Shown here in pieces: positions 1 through 10,055 of a stretch of DNA of 64,000 nt (its first letter is position 1; each line of letters starts with the position of its first letter). A model generated the notes under the pieces. The model saw nothing but the letters and a program-made list of their open reading frames with translations, ran no database searches and was not told the DNA's origin. The DNA lies in assembly GCF_900447045.1 (NCBI RefSeq), contig NZ_UAWH01000015.1:248001-312000 (forward strand). The letters run 5' to 3'. This stretch comes from Clostridium paraputrificum. GTDB lineage: Bacteria; Bacillota; Clostridia; Clostridiales; Clostridiaceae. The position numbers were made by a program, and so were the translations under genes.

Positions 1-39
1 TTAACTTAGTTTCTGTAGCTAAAGGTGATTTTATTCTTA

Positions 40-222
40 TTATTTACTTTGTCCTGAGTTTCCTGTATTACCATTATTCTCTGTATTGTTATTATTCTTA
101 TCTGTTGAGTTTTCTACATTATTTCCATCGTTTCCTGAATTATCTCTACTACATCCGATGAAAGCTGTAGATGTTGCCAAACATAAGGCTAACACTAATG
201 CTAATAATTTCTTTCTTTTCAT
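40..222 (-). CDS. small asparagine-rich lipoprotein
   Basis: This is a 60-residue predicted lipoprotein of unknown function. It has a basic start (residues 2-5), a hydrophobic core (6-20) and a lipobox FIGC with the lipidated cysteine at residue 24. The mature part is only about 37 residues and is almost all Asn, Gly, Thr, Ser and Asp, so it is probably unstructured. A ribosome site reading AGGTG lies six bases before the ATG. It lies about 70 bases downstream of the next minus-strand gene and might be co-transcribed with it. I recognise no family. A short surface peptide or a decayed larger lipoprotein are both possible. Confidence 0.6.
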   Translation of the reverse strand: MKRKKLLALVLALCLATSTAFIGCSRDNSGNDGNNVENSTDKNNNNTENNGNTGNSGQSK

Positions 223-291
223 AAAAAATCACCTCAATCTACTTTTTTCATACATAGTTTCTATACATAGAGTTGATTTTATTCATAATGG

Positions 292-705
292 TTATTCGCT
301 TTTCTTTTTTAGTTTTCTTACTCCAGGGAATATTTCTTCTGTTAATTCTTCTAAGTTTCCTTCTTCAAAAAAACTTTCATCTAAGTATTCAATATGATCA
401 AAAGCATCTTCATAATCTTCATCTAAGGAAGTGAAATCAATACCTGATTCTTTAGATAACTTTTCATAAGCATCCTTTAATAAATCCACATCAGAATCTT
501 CTTCTATATCTTCTTCTTCTTCTGCTTTAAGAAGTTCCTTTTTATATTCTTCTTCTAAAAATTTATTTTCTTCAACGGTTTTAGCTATATCTTCAATCTT
601 AATGGCTCTTATATCTACTCCTTGTTCTTCAAGGCATTTACCACAATTATCACATATCTTTTTTTCATATAAATCACAGAAATCATCTTCAGTATATTTT
701 CCCAT
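292..705 (-). CDS. acidic CxxCxxC protein divergent from lexA
   Basis: This 137-residue protein belongs to no family I recognise. Near its start it has CDNCGKC, a likely metal site made of three cysteines. The rest is strongly acidic and helical, with runs of Glu and Asp around the middle. A longer reading frame begins at 768, but I place the start at 705 because AGGTGG lies about eight bases upstream and the added N-terminus looks like untranslated leader. It is divergent from lexA. Its promoter is next to the tandem SOS boxes, so damage-linked control is possible but not shown. It has no signal peptide, so it should be cytoplasmic. Confidence 0.65.
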   Translation of the reverse strand: MGKYTEDDFCDLYEKKICDNCGKCLEEQGVDIRAIKIEDIAKTVEENKFLEEEYKKELLKAEEEEDIEEDSDVDLLKDAYEKLSKESGIDFTSLDEDYEDAFDHIEYLDESFFEEGNLEELTEEIFPGVRKLKKKSE

Positions 706-739
706 ATGAATACACCACCTTCCCAAATAATCAAAGTTC

Positions 740-768
740 ATTATATCAAATACTATAATAATAAGCAA
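740..768 (-). promoter_or_regulatory. promoter of the CxxCxxC protein gene
   Basis: On the minus strand TTGCTT (763-768) and TATAAT (740-745) are separated by 17 bases, a good sigma-A arrangement. The start codon follows about 35 bases downstream. The two LexA boxes begin about 20 bases upstream of its -35 element. Confidence 0.55.
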
Positions 769-788
769 ATTTCTATAAGATTATACAA

Positions 789-815
789 GAACATTAGTTT
801 TGAGAACATAAGTTT
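789..815. promoter_or_regulatory. two tandem LexA (SOS) boxes
   Basis: GAAC-ATTA-GTTT lies at 789-800 and GAAC-ATAA-GTTT at 804-815, with starts 15 bases apart. Both match the clostridial LexA operator GAAC-N4-GTTT/C. The second overlaps the -35 element of the lexA promoter, as expected for autorepression. The pair lies between divergent genes, so it could also affect the minus-strand promoter at 740-768. Confidence 0.8.
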
Positions 816-842
816 GATATATTTATTAGAATATGATATAAT
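814..842 (+). promoter_or_regulatory. lexA promoter
   Basis: TTGATA (814-819) and TATAAT (837-842) are separated by exactly 17 bases, followed by the ribosome site AGAGGTG. The -35 element is embedded in the second LexA box. Confidence 0.8.
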
Positions 843-862
843 TTTTTAAAAGAGGTGTGGTT

Positions 863-1468
863 ATGTTAGAAAGTAAAGATAAACAAAAGGAAATATACGA
901 ATTTTTAAAAACATATACAGAAAATAAAGGATATCCTCCTTCAGTAAGGGAAATTTGTGAAGCAGTTTCGTTGAAATCTACTTCTACTGTTCATGGACAT
1001 TTAAAGAGATTAGAGAAAAAAGGATTAATTAAAAGAGATCCTACCAAACCAAGAGCTTTAGAAATAGTTGAATTAAATTCTACTAAAAGAGAAATGTTAA
1101 ATATCCCTATTGTAGGTAAAGTAACTGCAGGATTACCTATTTTAGCGACTGAAAACATTGAAGACACATTCTCATTACCTTTAGATTTCATTAAGCATGA
1201 CAGAGAATTATTTATGCTTAAGGTAACAGGAGATTCTATGATAAATGCAGGTATTCGTGAAGGTGACCTAGCAATTATAGAACAAACAAATGCTGCTTTA
1301 AATGGAGAAATTGTTGTAGCTTTAATAGAAAATGAAGCTACTATTAAAAGATTCTTTAAAGAAAAAGATTCTATTAGATTACAACCAGAAAATGATGCAA
1401 TGGCACCAATTATAGTTGATGATTGTAGTATATTAGGAAAGCTTGTAGGATTATTTAGACAATATTAA
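863..1468 (+). CDS. lexA: LexA, SOS-response repressor and self-protease
   Basis: LexA represses DNA-damage genes and cleaves itself when stimulated by RecA filaments. This copy has 201 residues, the usual length. Residues 1-70 form the winged-helix DNA-binding domain ([13 protein letters not shown] and [16 protein letters not shown]). The cleavage bond Ala-Gly is at residues 89-90, inside KVTAGLPI. The catalytic Ser125 lies in GDSM and the catalytic Lys162 in [12 protein letters not shown] codon at 857 is also in frame, but I chose the ATG at 863 because AGAGGTG then sits five bases upstream. Tandem operators at 789-815 indicate autoregulation. A strong terminator follows, so it is probably monocistronic. 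Confidence 0.97.
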   Translation: MLESKDKQKEIYEFLKTYTENKGYPPSVREICEAVSLKSTSTVHGHLKRLEKKGLIKRDPTKPRALEIVELNSTKREMLNIPIVGKVTAGLPILATENIEDTFSLPLDFIKHDRELFMLKVTGDSMINAGIREGDLAIIEQTNAALNGEIVVALIENEATIKRFFKEKDSIRLQPENDAMAPIIVDDCSILGKLVGLFRQY

Positions 1469-1483
1469 GTAATATGGATATGT

Positions 1484-1517
1484 AAAGAACTATATATTTT
1501 ATATATAGTTCTTTTTT
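1484..1517 (+). terminator. lexA terminator
   Basis: A perfect 14-bp stem (1484-1497 with 1501-1514) and a three-base loop are followed by a T run. It ends just before the ribosome site of the next gene, so that gene must rely on read-through or a nearby promoter. Confidence 0.85.
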
Positions 1518-1529
1518 ATTGGAGGAAAA

Positions 1530-2117
1530 ATGATTTTTTTAAAGGATAGTTATCCTATTTTTAATTCAAAACATGAATATATAGATATTCATCCTACTTC
1601 AGATGACATTTATTTAAGAAATATTTTTAAGTTATTCTTAATTCTGTTCTATTCATTGTGTTTTGGACTTGGAATTATGATGTATACTTATCATAGTAAA
1701 TTTGTACATTCTGCATTTTGTTTTTTAGGTTTTTTAGTTATATCTTTTATTATAGTAATACCACTTCATATTCTTTTACACATTTTAACTTTACCAGGAA
1801 ACTTTAGTGATGATGAGCTTTGTGTAGGTTTTAATAAGAAATACTTAGACTTCTTTGTTATATATAATAAACCTATTAGTAAGAAAAATTTAATTATATC
1901 TTCTATATTTCCTTTATTGTTTATATCCATTATTACATTTCTTCTACTAGTTTTTGAGTTTACAAATATGTTTATATATGCTCTGTTTTGTTCTAATATC
2001 TTAATGTCAACACAAGATATTTATGATACATACATTCTATTAAAAGATAAAAGTGAAGAAGAACATACAAAGTATATAAAAGTAGAAAACTCTATATATA
2101 AAATGAATATGAAATAA
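1530..2117 (+). CDS. DUF3267-like membrane protein with degenerate zincin motif
   Basis: This 195-residue protein has about four membrane segments (roughly residues 30-52, 62-87, 128-150 and a weaker one near 152-165). The layout resembles DUF3267 putative membrane metalloproteases, whose first hydrophobic half carries HExxH. Here the matching segment reads HILLH, so the catalytic Glu is replaced by Ile and peptidase activity is unlikely if the assignment is right. GGAGG lies four bases before the ATG. It follows the lexA terminator and is convergent with the next gene. The family assignment is moderate; a role could be structural or regulatory. Confidence 0.6.
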   Translation: MIFLKDSYPIFNSKHEYIDIHPTSDDIYLRNIFKLFLILFYSLCFGLGIMMYTYHSKFVHSAFCFLGFLVISFIIVIPLHILLHILTLPGNFSDDELCVGFNKKYLDFFVIYNKPISKKNLIISSIFPLLFISIITFLLLVFEFTNMFIYALFCSNILMSTQDIYDTYILLKDKSEEEHTKYIKVENSIYKMNMK

Positions 2118-2118
2118 A

Positions 2119-2143
2119 AGAGAAATTGCATTGCAATTTCTCT
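2119..2143. terminator. convergent terminator
   Basis: AGAGAAATTGCA and its inverted copy are separated by one base, giving about 11 usable pairs. It lies between two convergent genes and could end transcription from both sides. Confidence 0.6.
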
Positions 2144-2152
2144 CTATAATCA

Positions 2153-3436
2153 TTAATTATTTAGTACATTATTTAAAGCTATTAAAACACCTATTTTTCC
2201 ATGATCAAAAGTTAATCCACCTTGAAGGTATGCTATATATGGCTCTCTAATAGGTGCGTCAGCAGATAATTCTATAGAAGACCCTTGAACAAATGTACCA
2301 GCTGCCATTATAACTTCATCTTTATACCCAGGCATTGCCCATGGTTCACATTCAACAAAAGAGTCAATTGGCGAACCATATTGAATTCCCTTACAGAATC
2401 TTATAAGTTTATTTGCCTCTCCAAACTTTATAGCTTGAATTATATCACTTCTCTTTTCGTCAAATCTTGGCTTAACTTCAAATCCTGCAAGTTCCATAAT
2501 TCTAGCACAGAAAACTGCACCTTTAACAGCTTCCATTGCTATATGAGGTGCTAAGAATAGACCTTGGAATAAAGTTCTCATAAGACCAAATGTAGCTCCA
2601 CACTCTCCTCCTATTCCAGGGACAGTTAATCTATAAGCTGCTTGTTCAACTAACTCTTTCTTACCGACAATGTAACCACCAGCTGGTGCTATACCACCAC
2701 CAATGTTCTTAATTAAAGATCCTGCAATAATATCAGCTCCAACTTCTGTTGGCTCAATTACATCTATAAATTCACCATAACAGTTATCTACAAATACGTT
2801 AATATCATTTCTTATGCCTTTTATGTATGAAATTACTTCTCCTATTTCTTTTACGCTGAAGGAATTTCTCCAGCCATAACCTGTGCTTCTTTGGATATGT
2901 ACTATTCTAACAGAAGAATCTTCTAAAGCTTTCTTTATTCCTTCTAAATCAAACTTACCTTCATTAGTTAAGTCAACTTGACCATAATTTATTCCATATT
3001 CCTTTAATGAACCTATATTTTCATCACCTGAAATACCTATAATGTTATGTAATGTATCATATGGCTTTCCAGAAACACATAAAAGCGTATTTCCAGGTCT
3101 TAGGTTGCCAAATAGAGCTGAGCCTATAGCGTGAGTACCATTAACAAAATGAGGCCTTACAATAGCGCTTTCAGCCTTAAATATTCTTGCATATACTTTA
3201 TCTAAAGAATCTCTTCCTATATCATCATATCCGTATCCTGATGAATTAGTGAAATGAGAATCGCTAATTCTTTCATCTTGGAAAGCCTTTAACACTTTCA
3301 TTTGGTTAAATTCTCTTATTTCATCATAGATTTTAAATTGCTCTTCACAATCCTTTAGTGCTCTTTCATAAAGTTCAAATGTATTTTCTTTAAAACCATA
3401 GGTTTCTTTTAATAAATCTTTAGTATTATCTAGCAT
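2153..3436 (-). CDS. PLP-dependent methionine gamma-lyase-like protein (YnbB family)
   Basis: This 427-residue fold-type I PLP enzyme belongs to the family annotated as methionine gamma-lyase family or aluminium-resistance protein, which includes Bacillus YnbB. The PLP lysine is in SLIKNIGGG, and FVDNCYGEF supplies the cofactor-binding Asp. Length and composition are normal. GGAGG lies seven bases before the ATG. The gene sits after hfq, a neighbourhood often seen in Firmicutes, but a strong terminator separates them, so it should have its own promoter. A TATAAT near 3471-3476 on the minus strand is a candidate -10. The true substrate in this family is not settled; C-S lyase activity on a sulfur amino acid is the usual inference. 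Confidence 0.85.
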   Translation of the reverse strand: MLDNTKDLLKETYGFKENTFELYERALKDCEEQFKIYDEIREFNQMKVLKAFQDERISDSHFTNSSGYGYDDIGRDSLDKVYARIFKAESAIVRPHFVNGTHAIGSALFGNLRPGNTLLCVSGKPYDTLHNIIGISGDENIGSLKEYGINYGQVDLTNEGKFDLEGIKKALEDSSVRIVHIQRSTGYGWRNSFSVKEIGEVISYIKGIRNDINVFVDNCYGEFIDVIEPTEVGADIIAGSLIKNIGGGIAPAGGYIVGKKELVEQAAYRLTVPGIGGECGATFGLMRTLFQGLFLAPHIAMEAVKGAVFCARIMELAGFEVKPRFDEKRSDIIQAIKFGEANKLIRFCKGIQYGSPIDSFVECEPWAMPGYKDEVIMAAGTFVQGSSIELSADAPIREPYIAYLQGGLTFDHGKIGVLIALNNVLNN

Positions 3437-3481
3437 CTTTCTCCTCCATGTTTTTATATTCTCTATTGATTATAGCAAATT

Positions 3482-3512
3482 AAAAGAGTGAAAGCCACGC
3501 TTTCACTCTTTT
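3482..3512 (-). terminator. hfq operon terminator
   Basis: AAGAGTGAAAG and its complement flank a five-base loop, with T-rich flanks on both strands. It begins directly after the hfq stop codon and separates hfq from the downstream PLP enzyme gene. Confidence 0.8.
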
Positions 3513-3758
3513 TTAAAAATCATTTTCGTTTTCCACACCTGTAAATAAAATTGGTTTTGCTGGAGTTACTGTTGTAATTGCATGTTTATATATAAGCATT
3601 TGCTTACCTTCTTGGTCTAATACTACAGTGAAGGGATCAAAACCTTTAACAATACCTTTTAATTGAAATCCATTAGTTAAGTATATTACAACTGATATCT
3701 TATTTTTTCTTGCATTATTTAAGAAAATATCTTGTAGGTTATTTTGTTGCTTATTCAT
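3513..3758 (-). CDS. hfq: Hfq RNA chaperone
   Basis: Hfq is a hexameric Sm-like protein that binds U-rich and A-rich RNA and helps small RNAs act on mRNAs. The product has 81 residues. The Sm1 region reads [19 protein letters not shown] and the Sm2 motif YKHAIT is nearly the canonical YKHAI. The reading frame is open to 3821, but I place the start at 3758: GGAGGTG lies seven bases upstream there, and the extra residues would overlap miaA. It follows miaA by 43 bases in the conserved miaA-hfq order and is the last gene of the mutS operon. Confidence 0.95.
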   Translation of the reverse strand: MNKQQNNLQDIFLNNARKNKISVVIYLTNGFQLKGIVKGFDPFTVVLDQEGKQMLIYKHAITTVTPAKPILFTGVENENDF

Positions 3759-3801
3759 AAAAGCACCTCCATTATCTCTCATATTACATAATATTATAAA
3801 C

Positions 3802-4731
3802 CTATTTATTTCCAATGTCACCTATAACTTTCTCTAATATTTCTACATAGGAAAGCTTATCCTTGTCTAAAAAAGTAACCCTTTTATCTCTTCTAAACCA
3901 TGTCAATTGCCTTTTAGCATAATTCCTTGAACCTTGCTTTATCATGTTAATTGCTTCTTGAAGCTTTACATTACCTTCTAAGTAATAGAGTATTTCTTTA
4001 TATCCTATCCCCTGCATTGATTGCATAGAAGAAGTATAACCCATTTCCTTTAGTTTTATACATTCCTCAAGAAGACCTTTCTCCATCATAATATCAACAC
4101 GCAGGTTTATACGTTCATATAGCTTCTCCCTATCCATTGTAAGCACATAGTAATGAACATCATACTCACTTTTATAAAAATCTTCTCCAGCGTTATATGA
4201 GCTAAAGGGATTACCTGTAAGCTTATATACCTCTAGAGCTCTTATAACCCTCTTTCTATTGTTTGCATGTATTTCATTGTAGCTTATAGGGTCAATTTCT
4301 TTTAACATTTCATGTATATAGTTATTTCCATGCTCATTTGCTAATTTATCTAACTCTTTTCTATATTCTTCATCCTTCTCTGCTTTAGTAAAGTTCATGT
4401 TGCACGTTAAAGAGTTTATATATAACCCCGTACCTCCAACTATAATAGGTAGCTTTCCTCTTGAAATTATTTCTTTTATTGCTTTTTCCCCCTGTTCTTT
4501 ATAATCTACAACAGAAAAGTTTATTGATGGATCTACCACATCTATTAAGTGATGAACTACTCCGTTCATTTCTCCTTTTGAAACCTTAGCTGAACCTATA
4601 TCCATATATTTATATATTTGCATTGAATCAGCAGATATTATTTCTCCATTTAATCTCTTTGCTAAATCTATTGATAATTCTGTCTTACCTACTGCAGTAG
4701 GTCCTCCAATAACAAGTATCTTTTTCTTCAT
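3802..4731 (-). CDS. miaA: tRNA dimethylallyltransferase MiaA
   Basis: MiaA adds a dimethylallyl group to N6 of adenosine 37 in tRNAs that read UNN codons. The protein has 309 residues, a normal length. The P-loop [11 protein letters not shown] is at residues 10-20, followed by the typical [22 protein letters not shown] and RRDKRVTFL near the C-terminus also fit the family. Substrate is dimethylallyl diphosphate, which the MEP-pathway enzyme IspH (encoded at 32673-34580) produces. MiaB (18627-19961) then methylthiolates the same base. The gene is 15 bases after mutL in one operon. Confidence 0.97.
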   Translation of the reverse strand: MKKKILVIGGPTAVGKTELSIDLAKRLNGEIISADSMQIYKYMDIGSAKVSKGEMNGVVHHLIDVVDPSINFSVVDYKEQGEKAIKEIISRGKLPIIVGGTGLYINSLTCNMNFTKAEKDEEYRKELDKLANEHGNNYIHEMLKEIDPISYNEIHANNRKRVIRALEVYKLTGNPFSSYNAGEDFYKSEYDVHYYVLTMDREKLYERINLRVDIMMEKGLLEECIKLKEMGYTSSMQSMQGIGYKEILYYLEGNVKLQEAINMIKQGSRNYAKRQLTWFRRDKRVTFLDKDKLSYVEILEKVIGDIGNK

Positions 4732-4746
4732 TTATTTCACCATTTC

Positions 4747-6600
4747 TCATACTATTCTTCTAAACTTTTTCTCTAAGTCATAATTTGTAAACTTAATTAT
4801 AGTTGGTCTACCATGTGGGCAGTGGAAAGGATCATCTATATATCTTAGTTCATCAATAAGTTTTACCATCTCTATATCAGATAAATTATCATTTCCTTTC
4901 ACTGCAGACTTACAAGCCATGGTAGCTATTCTATTATATTTTACCTCCGTAGTTTTACCTGTTCCTAACTCTTTAATATTGTCTAGTATTCCTAAGAAAA
5001 GCTCCTTTGGATCTAGTTTCCCTAAGAAATATGGAACCTCTTTAAGAGAAAGAGAATTTCCACCAAAATCTTCTAATGTAAATCCTGCCCTAGAAAATAC
5101 TCCTTTATTCTCTTCATAGTAAGCATAATCATCAATGGATAGATGAATTAAGGTAGGTAACAATAAAGGTTGAACTACTAAGGTGTCCTCTTCTATACTT
5201 TTAAGATATCTTTCAAAAAGAATCTTTTCATGAGCAGCATGTTGGTCTATCATGTATAGAACCTCATCATATTCCCCTAAAATATAAGTCTTATTAAACT
5301 GACCTATAAGCTTAAGAGGTGGAAACTTAGGTGTTCCTTTATCCTTTATTATCTCCTTCACAGGCTCTTCTTTTGTTTCAACTCCAATATTAAGTTCTAC
5401 CTTATCTTCCTTTACAAGCTCATTTAAAGGCTCATATTTAACCTCAGGCTTTAAATCTATAGGAAGCTTAACCTCTGTTACTTCTTGAGGGGCATACTTC
5501 TTAAAACTAACTTCTTCATCCATTCTTGGAGATATATTTAATCTTATCTCTTCTATTTCCTCTGGTTTATATACATCCTTTTCTTCTTCTGGTATAGAGA
5601 AGGTCTTAAAGACATCTTCTTTTAATGCAGAATGTACAGCATCAAAAACCTTTTTAAATAAAAGCCTATCATCCTTAAACTTAATTTCAGCCTTAGTTGG
5701 ATGGATATTAACATCTACAAAGTCTGGATAAACCTCTACAAATAAAATAAAGAATGGGAACTTATTAACTGTACTAAAGGACTTAAAAGCATTTTCTACA
5801 GCAGCTACTAAAGTCTTATGTTTTATATATCTACCATTAACAAATATGCTTTGGTTATTTCTAGACCCTCTAGATATTTCTTCTTTTCCTATATAGCCAT
5901 ATAGAGTAATTTCATCTTCTACATGTTCAAAGTAAAGAGTGTTTTCGCTTATAGTCTTTCCGTATATAGTTCTAACTACATCACTTAGTTTACCATTACC
6001 ATAGGTATGTAAAACTTTCTTGCCATTGTTATATAGCTTAAAACTAATTTTAGGGTTAGATAGGGCAATTCTATTTATTATATCTGTGATTATAGAAGCT
6101 TCTCTTGAGATACTCTTTAAAAACTTCTTTCTAGCAGGTACATTATAAAATATATCTCTTACCTCTATAGTAGTTCCTTTATTAACTCCACACTCTTCAA
6201 AGGATATAAACTCTCCACCTTCTATTATAAGCTCTTTACCAAAGTCATTATCTTCTGTTCTTGTTTTAATATTTACCTTTGATACTGATGAAATTGAAGG
6301 AAGAGCTTCTCCCCTAAAACCTAAGGTACTTATGGAGAATATATCTTCTGATGTTTTTATCTTGCTTGTGGCATGAGGAAGAAAGGCTTTCTTAACATCC
6401 TCTGCATGAATACCGTCTCCATCATCTATTATCTTAATTAGAGTTGTTCCACCCTCTTCAATTTCTATTGTTATATTATTTGAATTTGCATCTATACTAT
6501 TCTCAACTAATTCCTTAACAACGGAGGAAGGTCTTTCAACAACTTCCCCTGCTGCTATCTTATTTGATGTATTTTGATCTAAAAGGTTTATTCTCTTCAA
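4747..6600 (-). CDS. mutL: DNA mismatch repair protein MutL
   Basis: MutL couples MutS mismatch recognition to excision. The N-terminal GHKL ATPase has [26 protein letters not shown] and HATSKI. A charged linker covers about residues 330-440. The C-terminal domain has [12 protein letters not shown], which matches the endonuclease motif DQHA-x2-E-x4-E from residue 452. ACKSAVK and CPHGRP complete the nuclease site. So this is a nicking MutL, as expected without MutH. The start is a TTG. I chose 6600 because AGGAG is nine bases away and the sequence then starts KRINLLD, as in relatives; TTG at 6606 adds two residues. mutS ends 13 bases upstream. Confidence 0.95.
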   Translation of the reverse strand: MKRINLLDQNTSNKIAAGEVVERPSSVVKELVENSIDANSNNITIEIEEGGTTLIKIIDDGDGIHAEDVKKAFLPHATSKIKTSEDIFSISTLGFRGEALPSISSVSKVNIKTRTEDNDFGKELIIEGGEFISFEECGVNKGTTIEVRDIFYNVPARKKFLKSISREASIITDIINRIALSNPKISFKLYNNGKKVLHTYGNGKLSDVVRTIYGKTISENTLYFEHVEDEITLYGYIGKEEISRGSRNNQSIFVNGRYIKHKTLVAAVENAFKSFSTVNKFPFFILFVEVYPDFVDVNIHPTKAEIKFKDDRLLFKKVFDAVHSALKEDVFKTFSIPEEEKDVYKPEEIEEIRLNISPRMDEEVSFKKYAPQEVTEVKLPIDLKPEVKYEPLNELVKEDKVELNIGVETKEEPVKEIIKDKGTPKFPPLKLIGQFNKTYILGEYDEVLYMIDQHAAHEKILFERYLKSIEEDTLVVQPLLLPTLIHLSIDDYAYYEENKGVFSRAGFTLEDFGGNSLSLKEVPYFLGKLDPKELFLGILDNIKELGTGKTTEVKYNRIATMACKSAVKGNDNLSDIEMVKLIDELRYIDDPFHCPHGRPTIIKFTNYDLEKKFRRIV

Positions 6601-6613
6601 ATACAACCATCTC

Positions 6614-9316
6614 CTAATTTAAACTCTTTGCATCCTTAATCAATTTATATAATGTATTCATAGCATCCATAGGAGTCATATTTAAAACATCTAAATTAAC
6701 AATCTCATTAATTAAGGCCTCCTTTTCTACTTGTGTAAAGTCCATTTGCATTGGAGCAGAAGTTTCTCTCTTCTTTTTTTCTTTAAGTTTTTCTTCTAAT
6801 CCCTTGTTTGTAGACTTTAATTCATTTATTTTGCATTCTAATTCTTCTACCTTAGAGTTATCTATAGTAACAGCAGTTTCTCTTACGTACTCTTTATGAG
6901 ATACTTCTACACTACCTTCTCCTTCTAACCCTTCTAGAATCTCTTTAGCTCTTCCTATAACCTCCTTAGGAAGTCCAGCAAGCTTAGCAACCTCTATACC
7001 ATAAGATTGGTCTGCACCGCCCTCTACAATCTTTCTAAGGAATATTACGTTATCTTCTAATTCTTTAACTGATACAGAGTAGTTTTTAACTCCTTTAATC
7101 ATTCCTTCAAGCTTAGTTAGTTCATGATAGTGAGTAGCAAATAACGTTTTACATCTTAAATTATTATTCTTAGCAATATGTTCTATTACTGCCCAAGCTA
7201 TACTTAAACCATCATAGGTAGATGTTCCTCTTCCTACTTCATCTAGTAGCACTAAGCTCTTTGATGTAGCATTCTTTAATATATTTGATACTTCCCACAT
7301 CTCTACCATAAATGTAGACTTACCACCTGCTAGGTCATCAGATGCACCTATTCTTGTAAATATCTTATCACATACAGATATGTTAGCTTCCTTAGCTGGT
7401 ACAAAAGATCCCATCTGTGCCATTAAAGTAATTAAGGCTACCTGTCTCATATATGTAGACTTACCAGCCATGTTAGGTCCTGTTATAAGTAATAATTGAT
7501 TATCTTCTCTGTTTAATGTAGTATCATTAGCTACAAACTCACCTTTATTAATTACCTTTTCAACTACTGGGTGTCTTCCCTCTACTATATGAATATCTCC
7601 AGTCTCATTTATAGTAGGCTTTATATAATCATTCTCTAAAGCAATTAATGCTAGAGTAGATAGTGAATCTAAGTTACCAATGATTCTAGCTGTCTTTTTA
7701 AGTCTTGCTATTTGACTTTCTACCTTATTTCTTATTTCTACAAATAGTTCATATTCTAAGTTTACAAGCTTTTCTTCTGCACCTAAGATTTTATCTTCCA
7801 TCTCCTTAAGCTCAGATGTAATATATCTCTCTGCATTTGCTAAGGTTTGCTTTCTTATGTATCTTCCTTCTGGTATAGAAGAATAGTTAGCTTTAGATAT
7901 TTCAATATAGTAACCAAATACTTTGTTATATCCAACCTTTAATGATTTAATTCCAGTAAATTCTCTTTCACTATTTTCTAAGGAGGCTATCCACTCCTTA
8001 CCATGAAGCTTTGCTCCCCTTAGTTCATCTACCATTTCATTGTATCCATCTCTTATAATGTTACCTTCCTTTAAAGCTATTGATGGATCATCTAAAATTC
8101 CCTCATGTAGAATATCTCTTATATCATCTAATTCATCTAAATTGTTATAGTATTCTTTAAGTAGTAATGAGTTTGAGTTCTTAAGTTGTTCCTTAATGCC
8201 TGGTATTTTATCTAAAGAAGTTCTTAGTGATACCATATCACGCCCATTTACATTGCATGAAGATATCTTACCTAAGATTCTTTCTATATCATATATCTCC
8301 TTAAGAGAAGCTCTTAAATCCTCATTAAAGGCTATATTACTAAATAGCTCCTCTACCCCATCTAATCTCTTTTCTATTTCTTCCTTAACTATAAGAGGCT
8401 CATCTATCCATCTTCTTAAGGATCTTCCTCCCATAGACGTTGCTGTTTTATCTAATACCCACAAAAGAGAACCCTTCTTAGATTTCTCTCTTATGCTCTC
8501 TGTAAGTTCTAGGTTTCTTCTAGAGTTACCATCTATAGTCATAAAGTTTATAATGTCATACTTTTCTAGGAAGTTTATATTTGTTAAGCTCATCTTTTGA
8601 GTTTCATATATATACTTTAATAATACCTTAGATGCATTTTTTGATGCTTCTTCAAGACCAGATGCCTCTGCTTCAGAGAATTGATTTATAAGTTCCTCAT
8701 CATTTACCTTAAAGCTATCTAGGGGCTTTCTTGTAATTAACGCATTTGTATAGGTGTATATCTCATGGGCTAATTCTTCAGGCATATTAATATCTACAAT
8801 CACCTCTTTAGGATTAATCTTTGTAAGCTCATCTAAAAGAGTTGTTCTTAAATTAGTAAATGAAGTAGTTTTAAATTCACCTGTACTAATATCAGTAGAA
8901 GCTAAACCTATATTATTGCCATCTTCATATATGGCTACTAGGTATGTATTTAAATTCTCTAATGTAGCGTTAGTATCTACATATGTACCAGGAGTAATAA
9001 TTTTAATTACATCTCTTTTAACTAATCCCTTAGCTAAAGCTGGATCTTCTACCTGCTCACATATAGCAACTTTATATCCTTTTGAAATTAATCTTGGAAT
9101 ATATGTAGCTGCTGCATGGAATGGTATACCACACATAGGGGCTCTCTCCTCTAGTCCACAATCTTTTCCTGTTAAAACTAACTCTAAAGCTCTTGATGCT
9201 TCCTTTGCGTCATCAAAGAACATTTCATAGAAGTCACCAACTCTATAAAAAAGTATACAATCTTGATATTTATCTTTAATTTCTACATATTGTCTCATCA
9301 TAGGAGTCAACGCCAT
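6614..9316 (-). CDS. mutS: DNA mismatch repair protein MutS
   Basis: MutS recognises mismatches and small loops. The product has 900 residues, close to the usual length. The N-terminal mismatch-binding motif is FYEMFFDDA (Phe-x-Glu). The ABC-type ATPase is near the C-terminus: Walker [10 protein letters not shown] begins at residue 613, Walker B is [16 protein letters not shown], followed by [10 protein letters not shown]. The frame is open to a TTG at 9331, but the ATG at 9316 has GGAGG eight bases upstream and starts MALTPMM like its relatives. It heads the operon mutS-mutL-miaA-hfq. A short coiled tail around residues 800-850 precedes the C-terminal region. Confidence 0.97.
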   Translation of the reverse strand: MALTPMMRQYVEIKDKYQDCILFYRVGDFYEMFFDDAKEASRALELVLTGKDCGLEERAPMCGIPFHAAATYIPRLISKGYKVAICEQVEDPALAKGLVKRDVIKIITPGTYVDTNATLENLNTYLVAIYEDGNNIGLASTDISTGEFKTTSFTNLRTTLLDELTKINPKEVIVDINMPEELAHEIYTYTNALITRKPLDSFKVNDEELINQFSEAEASGLEEASKNASKVLLKYIYETQKMSLTNINFLEKYDIINFMTIDGNSRRNLELTESIREKSKKGSLLWVLDKTATSMGGRSLRRWIDEPLIVKEEIEKRLDGVEELFSNIAFNEDLRASLKEIYDIERILGKISSCNVNGRDMVSLRTSLDKIPGIKEQLKNSNSLLLKEYYNNLDELDDIRDILHEGILDDPSIALKEGNIIRDGYNEMVDELRGAKLHGKEWIASLENSEREFTGIKSLKVGYNKVFGYYIEISKANYSSIPEGRYIRKQTLANAERYITSELKEMEDKILGAEEKLVNLEYELFVEIRNKVESQIARLKKTARIIGNLDSLSTLALIALENDYIKPTINETGDIHIVEGRHPVVEKVINKGEFVANDTTLNREDNQLLLITGPNMAGKSTYMRQVALITLMAQMGSFVPAKEANISVCDKIFTRIGASDDLAGGKSTFMVEMWEVSNILKNATSKSLVLLDEVGRGTSTYDGLSIAWAVIEHIAKNNNLRCKTLFATHYHELTKLEGMIKGVKNYSVSVKELEDNVIFLRKIVEGGADQSYGIEVAKLAGLPKEVIGRAKEILEGLEGEGSVEVSHKEYVRETAVTIDNSKVEELECKINELKSTNKGLEEKLKEKKKRETSAPMQMDFTQVEKEALINEIVNLDVLNMTPMDAMNTLYKLIKDAKSLN

Positions 9317-9509
9317 TATTCCATCCTCCAAATTTCTAAATAATTATCTATTTTATCAGATATATTTTATCATAATGGCTTATAAATTGCTAAAGAGATT
9401 TTATTTGTAAATTTTAAAGAAAAATATTATTCATGATTGTAATTTTTTATTGGAAAAGTGAATATATTATAGCATAGTAACTTATTGAAAAATAAAAGTT
9501 GTCAGATGC

Positions 9510-9596
9510 TTTACATTAGAAATTCTGAATGTTAAAATATAATTACCATAATTTTACTAATGAATTTTTGCACATTTTTATGAAGTACAATATATT
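9510..9596 (+). promoter_or_regulatory. two candidate promoters for the tautomerase gene
   Basis: The 314-base gap between mutS and the tautomerase gene holds two plus-strand sigma-A-like sites. TTTACA (9510-9515) and TAAAAT (9533-9538) are 17 bases apart. TTGCAC (9568-9573) and TATATT (9591-9596) are also 17 bases apart, and lie 34 bases from the start codon. I see no RNA gene or operator in the remainder of the gap, which is simply AT-rich. Confidence 0.55.
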
Positions 9597-9630
9597 ATTA
9601 AAATATCAATAAAAAGAGAGGGAGATGTAC

Positions 9631-9975
9631 ATGCCATTTATTGATTCGAAGGTTACAGTATCTCTTTCTGAAAATCAGAAGGAGTCTTTAAAAGATGAAC
9701 TAGGAAAAATTATAGATGAGATTCCTGGAAAATCACAAAAATTCTTAATGTTAGGATTTCAAGATAATTTTCCACTTTATTTTAAAGGTGAAAAATTAGA
9801 TTATGGCGCTTTTATAGAGGTTAAGATGTTTGGACGTGCCACTGAAGATTCTTTGAATAGAGCTACTAAAGAAATTTGTGATTTATATAAAGAAGCTCTT
9901 AATATTCCTCCAAAATCTATTTATGTTAAATTTGAAGAGGTAGATAATTGGGGATGGAATGGAGCTAACTTTTAG
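9631..9975 (+). CDS. MIF/phenylpyruvate tautomerase-related protein
   Basis: This 114-residue protein resembles the macrophage migration inhibitory factor branch of the tautomerase superfamily. The catalytic residue there is the N-terminal proline exposed when Met is removed, and the start at 9631 gives MPFIDSKV. An in-frame ATG at 9625 would bury this proline and lies directly on the ribosome site GGGAG, so I rejected it. The later residues KFEEVDNWGWNGANF match the family C-terminus (usually W-G-W-N-G-x-x-F). No signal peptide is visible. Substrates may be phenylpyruvate or another keto-enol acid. It is monocistronic and ends at a strong bidirectional terminator. Confidence 0.85.
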   Translation: MPFIDSKVTVSLSENQKESLKDELGKIIDEIPGKSQKFLMLGFQDNFPLYFKGEKLDYGAFIEVKMFGRATEDSLNRATKEICDLYKEALNIPPKSIYVKFEEVDNWGWNGANF

Positions 9976-10000
9976 TTATCTAAAAATATCCTAGTGTAAA

Positions 10001-10047
10001 ATTAAAAAACTTTGCTAAGAATTTGTATCTTAGCAAAGTTTTTTAAT
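10001..10047. terminator. strong bidirectional terminator
   Basis: Twenty bases at 10001-10020 pair perfectly with 10028-10047 around a seven-base loop. The stem has A and T flanks, so it works for both convergent genes. Confidence 0.85.
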
Positions 10048-10055
10048 TATAATTA

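Noticed and set aside
8196..8600. A 134-codon plus-strand frame inside mutS
   Set aside because: mutS is intact there and the frame has no ribosome site or recognisable domain.
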